Shown here piece by piece: positions 39,757 to 52,971 of a stretch of 64,000 nucleotides of DNA. The DNA is from Paramacrobiotus metropolitanus (Eukaryota > Tardigrada > Eutardigrada > Parachela > Macrobiotidae): the NCBI RefSeq assembly GCF_019649055.1, contig NW_026570225.1, positions 434,001 through 498,000 on the forward strand, written 5' to 3'. Position numbers and translations under genes: made by a program. The notes beneath the pieces are model-generated. The model was not told the DNA's origin. It saw only the letters and a list, made by a program, of their open reading frames with translations, and searched no databases. Positions within the stretch are counted from its first letter, which is position 1; each line of letters starts with the position of its first letter.

Positions 39757-40931
39757 GAAGGACTGTGTGGACAGTCCTTCACGACTCTCTGTGCTTTACA
39801 ATTCCTTTTAATATTCGCTGAAATAACTTCCGTCAGCGCCTTGTATGAGTTTGTACGTGTGATGGATGCCGTTGCAGACTGACCACATGTCACCCAGCTA
39901 AAGGTCATGGATGAGAAATTATTGCGCGAACACGAAGGAACGGTAACCTGAGTCCCTGATGGACTGGAAATGCATTCCTTATGCTGTACAGTTTATGCAA
40001 CAAAATGTAATTAGCTGGGTAATAGATAACTGCGCTGTTTTGTTTTTAAATTCATGATACGGTGTTAGGGCTTTTCCAAATTTGAATGGGTTGTACGGAT
40101 CGTTACCTATTACGTTTGGGATTTTATAGTGTGTCAGAGCTGGGTATAATTATTGTCGTTAGATAAATCTTAGGGTGTTTTTTGCTCAAGCTCTGATGGT
40201 GTTCTTATTTTTTATTTTTCATTGATTTGACAGTTGGCTGATTGAGAAATGGTCAAGAAGTGATTTCGCTCATATACAGAGTAGCAGCATCCAGATCGCG
40301 ATAGTAATTTAATGGACAGATGTAATCTAGCACTAACGTATACCGCATTTATGACAAACAAGTGAATGTACAATAAGCAGTTTTACTATTTTGCAAAAAA
40401 AAAAAACACAGCCGGTACTTTGCGATTGCTTTATGCGGCTAGTTGTTTCGAAAACGGCTCGGTTTACATGTTCAGCAATGCATTAATCAGGTGACAGACA
40501 GAACATTTTGTGCAAAGTACGGTAATTCATTCACGCAGAGTTACAATGGAGGCTATAACACTGCAACAGACAGATCGTATGCAGCAGCTCGCAAACGCGA
40601 GCGCCAGCTTTATTTTAACGCGCAATGGCGCTAACCGGCTCGGGCAGAGCAAGACGTTCAACAGAACCAGACTAAGAGAATTCTAAACAGGTAGACAGCA
40701 AGCACATCTCTAGGGAAGGCGCCAATCCTCTGCTTCGACTGATCTCCCTGTCTCCTTCCATTTGGCACGATTGGTACTGCGGACATCACAGGCCTTTCAG
40801 TCCAAGCCGTTACTGAGTAGCCAGGGTGGTATTGTGATCCTCCATCTCCCGTGCCCGTCTCCGTGGTGGTATTGCTGCCTCAGCCAAGCACTTCGCACAC
40901 AGGCCTTGCGGGCCGTGCACTCGCAGCCTGA

Positions 40932-40975
40932 ACTCAGAGTGACCAACATGTTCACTCAGAGTGACCAACACGTTC
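40932..40975. repeat. 22 bp tandem repeat, two units plus degenerate ones
   Basis: ACTCAGAGTGACCAACATGT plus TC at 40932-40953 is followed directly by a copy with one change (ACATG to ACACG) at 40954-40975. Diverged partial units (GGACCAACATTGACCAACAT and GTTCACG) continue to about 41011. It sits at the end of a GC-rich block. Confidence 0.7.
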
Positions 40976-41775
40976 ACAACACAAAGGACCAACATTGACC
41001 AACATGTTCACGCTGATTGTACAGTACTGCGCGCTACTGCATAACAGATTAGAGAGTTGTAATGAAGTATGTTTTTGCAGTAGCCAGTAAGTCTTATCAA
41101 AGTCTTTAAATTAATCTACACAAGTGCAAGGGGTTACATACTGCGACTGCTAACAAAAATTTAATGATGTTGTTACAGTACTGTCAGTACATGATGCTGC
41201 TAATAAAATAGATGTACTGTATTTGCGTTATTGTCCGCTACGAACAATAAAATTGATGCTGTCGAGCATCGTGCCGGAATTCGTGCCGGAATTGATGCAT
41301 TCATAACTTCACACCGCGGTAGCTGCGGTACCATAACCCATAAACGACAAATCATTATGCACCTTATCGCGGCAACGTCAACATTGGATTAACAACAGCT
41401 GACCGGTGCGAAAGGAACATATCGGTCAGCTACCGTCAAAATGTAACGTGGTGGAAACGCGAGTGTTATTGACTAGTAATATCCTATAAATGCATTATTA
41501 TATCGTCTACTGGAAGTTCTACTATAGAAATCACTAAAAGAAAATTCCCGGCAAAATAAATCTAAAATCCGAAATCCGCCAAAAACGAAACAGCAGAATC
41601 CAATTGCAAGCCAGTGCACTCACGGTCAGGCTCTGTATACGTAGTCTGTGGTAAAATTATACTAAAAACCAATAGAAGTATCGAACACTTTAGGAAGTCC
41701 GTAAGTACAGTACTACACTCCAATATTAAAAAGTAGTCCTAAATACTCCCGATAGCTAAAAGTGCGCTAGTACAA

Positions 41776-41791
41776 GTACGAGTACTCGTAC
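41776..41791. repeat. 16 bp perfect palindrome
   Basis: GTACGAGTACTCGTAC is its own reverse complement. It is the clearest example of a TACTCGTA/TACGAGTA motif that appears repeatedly in non-coding parts of the window. Located about 285 bp upstream of kinase copy 2. Confidence 0.6.
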
Positions 41792-42074
41792 AGTAGTAAT
41801 CACTGTACTATACTTGAACTAGAGCTTTAAATACCACTGTAGTATGCGGGTGCATTTCGGGTTGGCTGGTTGGGCTACGAAAGGCAGATGAATTAGCACT
41901 TTTAAAATTTAATAAAAACAATACTTGCTTATTTGCTCACAAAAAAGGTTTATTCGTTTTGGTTATACGTTTTAACAGAGTTGCTCAATTTCATGATAAT
42001 TGTCAATTTGATACTGGACAATATAATTCTTAGCAATTATTACTGCGCAGCTGTTATGAGTGTTTAAAAAGCCG

Positions 42075-42848
42075 ATGCATTTCGAAATGGATTTGGCCAG
42101 TGCTCGTGTTTATCGATTTGCCCTGGAGGGGGGCATCGGAGCTGGAAAGACAAGCCTCTTGCATCGAATACGGGAATTGCGGCCTATCTGGAGCATCCAT
42201 GAAGAGCCGATAGAACGCTGGGGTTGCTGGGGACCCGATGGAATCGATTATCTGAAACAGTTTTACGATAACAAGTTTGATAGCAAAAACTCGCGCGAAC
42301 TGCAAAAAGTGGTGATTGATAGTTATGCGGAGCTGTATGGCAGTGAACCTCCCGGTGAAATCCACATCTACGAAAGGTCGCCTGTGTCGGCTGCACACAT
42401 TTTCTCCGTGGTTAATTCTAAAATGGGATACACGAGTGCGCGTGATCTGCAGATTATCCAGGACCATTGTGACGCCGGTATCCGCTCTGGTCATTTGAAG
42501 AAAATGGATGCTATGATTTATCTGCGCACACCGCCTGAGATCTGCCGTAAGCGACGACTGGCCCGCTGCGCGCTGTCAGCTGATGGTGGAGACGGTCTGG
42601 ATGAAAACGCGAACGTTCTGGATCTGGAGTACGAGACGCGCTTGTTTGAAGCGCACGAAGAGTACTTTAACCGCGATGGTACACTTTCTCGAGGTCACGC
42701 GTCAGTGATGGACGAGACGCAAGAAGAACTGAGTGTGGAAAAGAAGGCTGACTCCGTTATCCGCTTCATTGAATCTAAGCTCTTCCTCAATGGTACGACT
42801 CATGTTAAAAGTCACAAACCGCTGCCTTTTCCCGTTGATGATGAGTAA
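42075..42848 (+). CDS. Deoxynucleoside kinase-like protein, copy 2 (intronless)
   Basis: Single exon, 257 aa, clear paralogue of the gene at 39001. P-loop EGGIGAGKTS, EEPIERW, GIDYLKQFYDNKFDSK, RELQKVVIDSYAELYGSE, YERSP and the LID (CRKRRLARC) are all retained. Relative to copy 1 it has a few extra residues after the LID (ALSADGGDG). I chose the ATG at 42075; a second at 42087 is also possible. The catalytic motifs are intact in both, so both are likely functional. The surrounding homology in the 3' flank shows a segmental tandem duplication rather than two separate retrocopies. Confidence 0.8.
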   Translation: MHFEMDLASARVYRFALEGGIGAGKTSLLHRIRELRPIWSIHEEPIERWGCWGPDGIDYLKQFYDNKFDSKNSRELQKVVIDSYAELYGSEPPGEIHIYERSPVSAAHIFSVVNSKMGYTSARDLQIIQDHCDAGIRSGHLKKMDAMIYLRTPPEICRKRRLARCALSADGGDGLDENANVLDLEYETRLFEAHEEYFNRDGTLSRGHASVMDETQEELSVEKKADSVIRFIESKLFLNGTTHVKSHKPLPFPVDDE

Positions 42849-44303
42849 GATAGACTGTTTGACCAGTCTTTCGGCGCTCTCTGTACTTTACTACTTCCCC
42901 TTTATTCGTATCTTCCGTCAGCGCCTTGCTGAGTTTGTGTGATCGATGCCCTTACAGGCCGACCTCCTGCGTCATCCAGCGAAAGGTCATGGACAAAAGA
43001 GTTTTCTATGAGCGTGAAGGAACGGTAATTCGAGTGTCCGATGGATGTCCGAGGAACTGGAAATTGTCCCATGTTGTACAAATTATATACGGTTTATGTA
43101 AATTCAATAGAAAATAAGTTGTGTACAGTATAAGGCTGTAAGTAATCATAGCATTCTTTAATTTTGTTTTGTAAATTTAACACGGCAGTGGCTCTACTTC
43201 TAGCTGTACTGTCGGGCAGATCTTGTATAGAATTTCACTTCGGTTTCCTGGTGCCGGTGGTCTGATGGGTTAAGCTGGCATAGTGTTTTGTTAAAAACTT
43301 TTTAATTGAATATTGGTGTATACACGACCGACAACGATATTCTTATGGTTAGACTATAATTTTGAACGTTGATGACTTTCCCAAACTTTCTCTAATCTGT
43401 ACTTGTATTTTCCAGCTTGGTTGGGTAATCGTACTTGAGTTTGACTTTTTTGACAACAAGTCAAATATTAATTATCTGAACATTCCAAACGTATTTATCA
43501 GTATCATTAAAGAATTATTTTGAATGTTTTTATGCTGTTTACAGAAGTAGACGATTTAGCATAGTGTGCTGTGCTCTCCAGGTGCGGCGGTACGCAACAC
43601 CACAATTGACCGCACTCTAATCGCTAAATTTTGTCACCGATTCTTTACGGCGGTACTTCTCATGTCGGTAAGCACTATGCTCTCTTTGACGGGGTGTCAA
43701 TGTTACCGTATCAGACTCCTGAACTTGCAGAAGGGTTTCAATCATAACAATTATTACGCATTGATCTGGATTCTTAATCGGACACCCGGCAGTATCATTG
43801 CAAGGGACAGAATTACGAATGTTAATGTTGATTATGGTTTCATTTTTTCTGTATCAGATCGAAAAGGCGGCTTCAGACAGTGCAGAGAAAAAGCAAGTAT
43901 TAGCACGTCATTTATAGGTGATTAACATTATCGATTCGTTGTCTGTTGTTTAAACTTCAAAAAATCTTTGTGATGCATAAACAAACATTCAAAATCGGCC
44001 CAGGCCACGGACCGTGCTTATGGTCGCTCGTGGTGGTTGCGCGCTACACTAGGCTGAACACTGCACGAAGCCACGAACACGCTCCATCAGTTCCATAATG
44101 ATAAGAATGTAGAATTTTTGAAAATTTTTGGTATGCCAAAGCACGCACATGGTATAATCATACCGATCAAATTCATATACGGTACAGTTTTCTCGCTTTT
44201 TTTCCTTTTCATCAACGTTATTCGAGATCTGAGTAATAATTCTGGAAGCCGCTGTCGTGTTACTAGTACTATTGCAGATCGGTGCAGTTTGCCATCGTGG
44301 ACA
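42849..44303. other. Spacer between kinase copy 2 and MRPL35
   Basis: The first 260 bp is the duplicated 3' flank. A 119-codon plus frame at 43566-43925 lacks a convincing start, splice context or domain, so I do not call it. Otherwise nothing is seen. Confidence 0.4.
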
Positions 44304-45849
44304 ATGTGGAAAACCTGCAATCGACGTAAGTCTGGACTTTGACTGTCTGGTAACTCGAGTTCGAAAAACAGTTACCTTAAAATACGGGTACATTCAGTAC
44401 AGAAAACCGTAAAAATAACTTCATTTTCGCTCCATACATCTTTGTGCTTTATGGATATGCAAGGTTTCTGTCTGATAATAATCAAGTTGCTGGTGCAATC
44501 TAAATTGAGTTTTTTGCTATTTAGTGCTGCACGGCCACTGGCGACACTCTAACTCCGTTGAGTCGGTCATGCGCTCCAAGCTGTTCTCGCAGTGCTCCTG
44601 GATTCATTCAAGTGTCTCCCGCAGTTTTGGAAATCCCATGAATTTAGGACGCTCTCTAGATGGGGCGGGAAACAGGTTAGTTCAAAACGGAAAACATTGT
44701 TGTGTTCCACTCCACTTGGAGTTGTTGATCCGTCGGTGAATGTATATTTTTGGTTCATTCTGTACTCGTCTGCGTGAAAGTTAAAACTAATGATAGATTA
44801 ATCCGTTTCTTTTCGTTCGCTTACAATCAGCTTTTTTGTGGTTTGTTTAATTGCCTGTACGGGTTCTTGGATTCGTAAATTGTTACCAAACTTTATTGAT
44901 AGTGAATTCGTAATTTGTCTCCAAATTTTATTGATAGTGAGTGCAGGTATGAACGCAATCAACGCACACCGAGTATACATGTAGTTCCGGCTTCCGGTAT
45001 TAAAAACTGCATCCTGTATACTAATATGTACAAATGTCCATATCTCTAAAAGTGCAATGAAGTAATTTTATTTACTAAAACGATGTGTTAAGTTTGTTAA
45101 CTTTAAGAATAGAGTTTTTAGCATATTATTGGTAATGCCGTAATGGTACTTACGAATGAACTTGCGGACATCAAAATGATAAAACCTGACGACAGGCACG
45201 TACACATTTTCGAAAAAATGACGAAGGCCGATTATGGAAGAGCCTGATAAGTCACTCTATCACCGTAAGTAATGGATTTGTTATTGTTGTTGGGTTTATA
45301 AGACCATTGTAACTCTGTTTGGGTTGTACGGTTATACCTTATCGAAATGACACCACAAGTTCACCCTTATAAAATGCAGCGTTTTTTTCCGATAGGCTGT
45401 TGTTGACCCACCCCGGCGCCATCTCACTCGTGCCTTGTCGACCGTTTGTGCACTGCGACGCGGTGGACGGTGAGAAGCAGACCGACCAGGAAATCCCCAA
45501 GCGCTATTTCCGCCTTCATTGGGGTGGTTGGCTGCGCCGCTTCCCGGCCGCCCATAAAGCCATGTGGAAGATGAACGCCCAGGGTCGCTACAATAAGGAC
45601 ATGCATTATTTCGTTACGAAAAGAAACTCACAAAAGTTTGACCGGATGGTCCGGCGGGAATATCGAATGCCTTATTATTTCATTGATGATCCTTATGAAC
45701 CGTACCATACGCGGACGGAAGCCCGGGCGTATTACCGATCGGCTACGGAAGAGGTCCACGACAAACTTACGTATCCAGAATTGAGCGCGGAATCGCTTGC
45801 CAAACGGGCAAAAATGATGACAAATCAAAACCAACCAAAGCCTGTCTGA
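44304..45849 (+). CDS. MRPL35: Mitochondrial large-subunit ribosomal protein bL35m, three exons
   Basis: Exons 44304-44325, 44525-44675, 45396-45849 give 208 aa with phases in agreement. The first exon (MWKTCNR) and the following basic, Ser-rich stretch form a mitochondrial targeting sequence. The conserved core is RYFRLHWGGWLRRFPAAHKA, followed by MHYFVTKRNSQKFDRM and YYFIDDPYEPYHTRTEA, matching the metazoan L35 C-terminal pattern (F-x-R-L-H-x-G-x-W, then DPYxxYHxRT). It binds 23S-type rRNA in the mitoribosome. The short first exon was chosen because it supplies an ATG, a donor (GAC|GTAAGT) and the right phase. Confidence 0.85.
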
Positions 45850-46617
45850 TTTGATGGTTCTTGTGTGTAGATACTAAATAGGTTCAGTTCGAATTTGTGT
45901 TGTTTCTGCTTTATGGTCCTGTTTTATTTTAGAAACGAATCCGCATCGCATTTTGTTATAAACTGGAGTGAGTATACTACAGGAAATTCATATCTGTATA
46001 CAGTCCGTATATGTTAAGAGTTAACGGCGATATACAAGTACGGTATACAATACCTAACGATAATAACCTCATCTCTTTTACTTCATAGTTTATCAAAGAA
46101 GCATTTGGTGCAAGTCCGTAAATATACTATATTTCCTGGGCAAAACATATGCTCTTTAAAATCGCTCGCATGTGGAGTACCAAAAATTTGATGATGTGAA
46201 ATTTTGAAACGAATACTGGTACTGTTCTCTTACTAGTTACTACGAAAGTAAACATCTTCCATTGCGCATGCACAATCTACAGACTGCAGTGCACTACACT
46301 TTATAGTTTATAATTATACAGTGTATTATGTCCCATTTAGCTCATCATATGTGTACAATAGCAACCCGTTCAGCTTACAAACATATGCAAGCAAGGCAAA
46401 CTGACTGACTGGTGAGACTCCTCAAAACTGTGAAGGCGAATTTTTGGGAATAAAATCTTACTGCTGATCAGTAGGGGTAATTTTTGTGATTATTTTTGTC
46501 GAAGTTAGTTATTTTCATTTTTCAATTGGGATATCTAGCAGCAATTGGTTTCTTAGTGTTCCTTATAAGATTTGGTTTCCTGGGGACTGTTTATTTGAAT
46601 TTCAGTGCTGGAGAACC
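45850..46617. other. Spacer between MRPL35 and UBE2L3
   Basis: 3' flank and the upstream region of the E2 gene. No feature beyond short frames. Confidence 0.4.
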
Positions 46618-48261
46618 ATGGCAGCCACACGACGCCTCACTAAAGTATGCGTGACTAATTCATCCTTCACGGCCGTGACTGACCGGTGATAATCTGAGCA
46701 ATTTTCATTATAGGAACTTCAGGACCTTCAGAGCTCTAATTCCAAGTACTTCAGAGACATTAAAGTGGATGAATCGAATATCCTTCAATGGCAGGGCCTT
46801 CTGGTTCCTGTACGTGTTCAGACATGCTTTATTAGCCTTTACATCGTGAACTGACAAGTCTGCAAGTTTGCCAACTTGTGTCTGGAAAATTTGAATTTCA
46901 CCGTATTCATTGTGGGTTTATGAATGTTTGTGGTTTCGTGCAGGAGAATCCGCCGTACAATAAGGGGGCCTTCCGCATTGAGATAAATTTCCCAGCGGAG
47001 TATCCGTTCAAGCCTCCCAAGATCAATTTCCGCACGAAGATTTATCATCCCAATATCGATGAAAAGGGCCTCGTCTGTCTGCCCATTATTCAGGCTGAAA
47101 ACTGGAAGCCTGCTACCAAAACTGAACAAGGTATGATTCGTCGTAAGGACACTCGGAAGGTTGGTTTCGTCATATGCTCCGCAGCCGCTGGCTACCATGG
47201 AGCAGCATTTGTCCTTGTATCACTTCTCGTATTATGCAGTCAACAACAGAACTGAATCTCTCTTATAGTTATTCTAACGATAAAAAAGAGCAACGTTTGT
47301 TTTTACGGCCCCAGTCCAGTGCGAGTACTCACGAGAAGACTGCTGTGAGCAGACCACGATAATCAGATGAGATTTCGTAGTTCTTGCGTTAGTTTTCGTA
47401 TTTTTACAAAATTTTACCACTGTTGTGGGACGTTACGGTATTCTTTACTTTTGTAACGTTGATATTTCGGTAAGTAAGTAAATTTTGTGAGTTCATGTGA
47501 ATTTCCATCTTCGTCTGCCGCGTGCGTTGTTTTAATTCGCGACCGAACTGAAAGTGACATCGCTTGAATGACAGTACAAAGCGTGTGACATCATCCATTC
47601 ATCCTCTAGGTGTGAGCCACCGTGAAGAGCGTAAACGTTTGCAGTTGCACCAATGTTTTCCGCCTAGTCTGATATTATTATTCATTCATCGATAACATCA
47701 CATGCAATGCAATTCATGTGGCTGCATTTTTTGTTGAAATGTATGGGTTGTTTTTGCCTTTTATGGCTTTATTCTGTATGAATGTCATCATTTTCCTAGG
47801 GATCTTCAAATATTTATGCTAAAAACAAGAAAAGAATTTCTAATTGAAACGAGTTTACGAGGTTAATTGTGTTTGTACATCCACAGATTTTTATTAAATT
47901 GTGACGAATTTTTACGAATATTATTTGTTTGTGTGTTTGTGTTATAATATGTATATGGATGAGGTGTTAGTTTATAATCAAATTAATGCATGGAACAAAT
48001 GCCTTTGAAAAATTCTCTCTTTCCTACGGTTTGCCGTTGCAGTAAGTTTATTATGTACTTATATTTACGATACTAGTAGTAGTAACTAGTACTGTCTTGT
48101 ATTCTGCAGTCATCCAGTCGCTTTTGGATCTCATTGCCGAACCGGAGCCAGAACATCCCCTGCGTGCAGAATTAGCTGAAGAATACACTAAGGACCGAAA
48201 GAAGTTCATGAAAAATGCCGAAGAGTTCACTAAGAAGAATGCGGAGAAGCGCCCCGAATGA
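46618..48261 (+). CDS. UBE2L3: Ubiquitin-conjugating enzyme E2 L3 (UbcH7-like), four exons
   Basis: Exons 46618-46644, 46714-46809, 46944-47130, 48110-48261; 153 aa, the family length. It accepts ubiquitin from E1 and passes it to HECT and RBR E3 ligases such as parkin and HOIP. Starts [15 protein letters not shown]. The UBC fold is complete: [23 protein letters not shown] motif (YHPNIDEKG), catalytic Cys in [20 protein letters not shown], and [19 protein letters not shown]. The ending EKRPE is close to that of vertebrate UBE2L3. The last intron is almost 1 kb. AATAAA at 48325-48330. Confidence 0.95.
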
Positions 48262-48883
48262 GTACAGTGCCTCCCAAGTCCCAACCATGGTACAACTACA
48301 CACGTGATAGCTCGGTTTTTGCTGAATAAAATGTGGTCTCGTTCCTTTCCTGTCTTTGAGATTATAGGCGACCACGAACGGGTTGTAATGGGTTATCAGG
48401 ATTTTTTGTTCCACTTCCGCTGTAGAGTGCTTGTATTTACGTTTGAATTTTCGCGCGGCTAACGAAAGATAAAGATAGATTCGTTTTTAGTTGTATGCTG
48501 CGCTTTTGTCAATATTCTGTTTTGGTAGTTTGTCGATCTGCTGTATGCGTTTTAGTCAAGCTGGCTGCCTACTATAATTATTATGTTCGGGTCCATAAAT
48601 TTCCAAGTTTGTACGGTGCGTTATAGATATTTCCATAATAATATCGATAAATAAATATGACAACTATGAATTTGCATCCATATTATTAAATTTATTCAAC
48701 AGTGAACTATTTGCCTGTGCAGAACACACCGCAGAAAAAAGTACAAACTTGCGAAAACTGATAAATACTCCAATGGACTGCAAAAGAATTAGGAAGACAA
48801 AAAGAGAACTACTAAAACGAAACCGGTAAATCAGATTCGGGTGACGCCATAAACCGTTGATTACAGTTCACATGTTCGATCGA
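48262..48883. other. Convergent 3' spacer, UBE2L3 / RTCB
   Basis: Contains AATAAA for UBE2L3 (48325) and a TTTATT at 48691-48696 that reads AATAAA on the RTCB strand. Nothing else. Confidence 0.5.
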
Positions 48884-51417
<2,534 letters not shown>

Positions 51418-52289
51418 TTCTGGTTTTGAAGCTGCGGACTGGAAATATTAAAGAGATAACGTTATTAATTGTGATTGAACTACTTATAAATTGAATCTGC
51501 TTACGGAGGTTAAAAACTCTTGATCTGAATTTTGATGGGAATCCCCACTGGCAACAAATGAAAATATAAAATCCGAAAAACTATGACCAGCAAAAACGTA
51601 AACAGCAAGCTGGAAGCGCAGCGTCTTCTGTTTTTGAAGAGGTACCCATACCGCTCGCGGAGGAAGACTACCGAATGGAAACTTAAATGAAATCAGAAGT
51701 TTTCCGGTAAGACTTGGAAGCCAGGAAGCTCAATTTTTATTTCTAATCTTCTGCAATTTTTAAGCTTTCCAAGCTTTTGATTTGAGATTTTAGATTGGTT
51801 ATTAATTCTTGTCCTTCTGGAGAATAGTTAGTCCGCTCCGTTCAATTCTGCAGCAACTTTATAGCCAGACAGCCACTGCTGGTCTGCACACATCGGGTTT
51901 TCTAGTTTTCCAGAATTACACACTTAATTAGCGCTTTCAATATTATCCGTTGTTTTCCTCCTTGGGATATTGTGAGACGTTAGTCTGCCCTTGTGTTTAA
52001 GTATTGTTGCGACTTGCGAGATACACACGGTGCAACAAATTCTTGGATCTATATCGAATCACAGGATGTGGTTGTTCAGGCGAGTACGAATAGTACTGTA
52101 TTTACTGTATAGTACAAATTACAAGTTACTTACTTTTTCTTTGAACTTTCATGGCGAAGATTTCGTTTCTGTTTGAGAACTTGCCTGAAAATAATAGAAT
52201 AATGACTGAATGGAGTATGTTAAAACACGATATTGCCATTGGAAAGAACAGGATGACAGCATTCTTGTTTAACGAATAGAAGGTTGCTG
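51418..52289. promoter_or_regulatory. Divergent region between RTCB and COA3
   Basis: 872 bp between two genes pointing outwards, likely carrying both promoters and possibly non-coding 5' exons. No specific element identified. Confidence 0.4.
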
Positions 52290-52538
52290 ATGGCTGTGCC
52301 GACGTCAGTGCGACAGGAAGTGAGCGCGACGCAAGTGCAGAAGGATTTCATGAAGAAGGCCGAAAACTGGAACCGCGAACGGGTTCTGGCACGCAAGCAG
52401 CTGCTGCGAGCGAATATCCTGGTCGGAGGGGCGATAGCCTGCACTGTCCTGGCCATCTACGGCTACTCCATGTGGGCCGTCAGTCAGGAAACCTTTCTGG
52501 ATGATCTGAACGAACCGGAAAGGGAAGAAGTGGCTTAG
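52290..52538 (+). CDS. COA3: Cytochrome c oxidase assembly factor 3
   Basis: Single coding exon, 82 aa from the ATG at 52290. Small inner-membrane protein that stabilises newly made COX1 in the MITRAC complex. Seen: a soluble basic N-terminus (QVQKDFMKKAENWNRERVLA), one transmembrane helix (ANILVGGAIACTVLAIYGYS) and the family signature L-A-I-Y-G-Y followed by SQETFLDDL. It ends acidic (EPEREEVA). Length is close to that of the invertebrate family. Its stop is 433 bp from the POLA1 stop, tail to tail. Confidence 0.85.
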   Translation: MAVPTSVRQEVSATQVQKDFMKKAENWNRERVLARKQLLRANILVGGAIACTVLAIYGYSMWAVSQETFLDDLNEPEREEVA

Positions 52539-52971
52539 TGCATTATTCTTGTTTTTATCAGTAGTTCGTTCTGCATTTGTGATAGGAATGTTTGCAGTGT
52601 TGATCGCTTTGCTCTTGTACCACAATATCCTACTGTCAGCAGTTTACCTTGGATTATAACTTTGGATTCTTCTACTTGTAATACTATGCGTAGCAAGTCT
52701 AGCTTCTGGAAATCATTGTTTCCTACAGTTTTAATCGAAAGCAGTTAACAGTGAGCAAATGCTGTCGTTGCCGTTTTCAAGTTTCAGTACTTAATTCAAA
52801 ACAGCCTATACATAGTCAAAATCACACGAGAAAGAAAAAATACTTGAAAAAAGGATAGAAACGCGAAAAGTCTCGCTTCCGATTACACGGATATATGCAC
52901 AATAAATCAGTAATATGTTCTCAATGTTTTACACAAAGCGAAAAAAATTTAAACTTCAAAAATTTCAGAAT
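52539..52971. other. Convergent 3' spacer, COA3 / POLA1
   Basis: 3' UTR sequence of both genes, AT-rich. No other feature. Confidence 0.4.

Larger units (their letters stand above)
39757..42074. other. Spacer between the two kinase copies
   Basis: The first about 250 bp resembles the sequence after copy 2 (shared AAGGTCATGGA, GAAGGAACGGTAA and similar blocks), so the duplication included 3' flank. Further on, a GC-rich segment near 40640-40990 carries a tandem repeat and a minus-strand frame with no recognisable domain. AT-rich sequence and a 16 bp palindrome (41776-41791) precede copy 2. Confidence 0.5.

Noticed and set aside
43566-43925. 119-codon plus frame downstream of kinase copy 2
   Set aside because: No ATG at the start, a donor-like GTAAGC just after an internal ATG, and no recognisable domain. 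Not strong enough to call.
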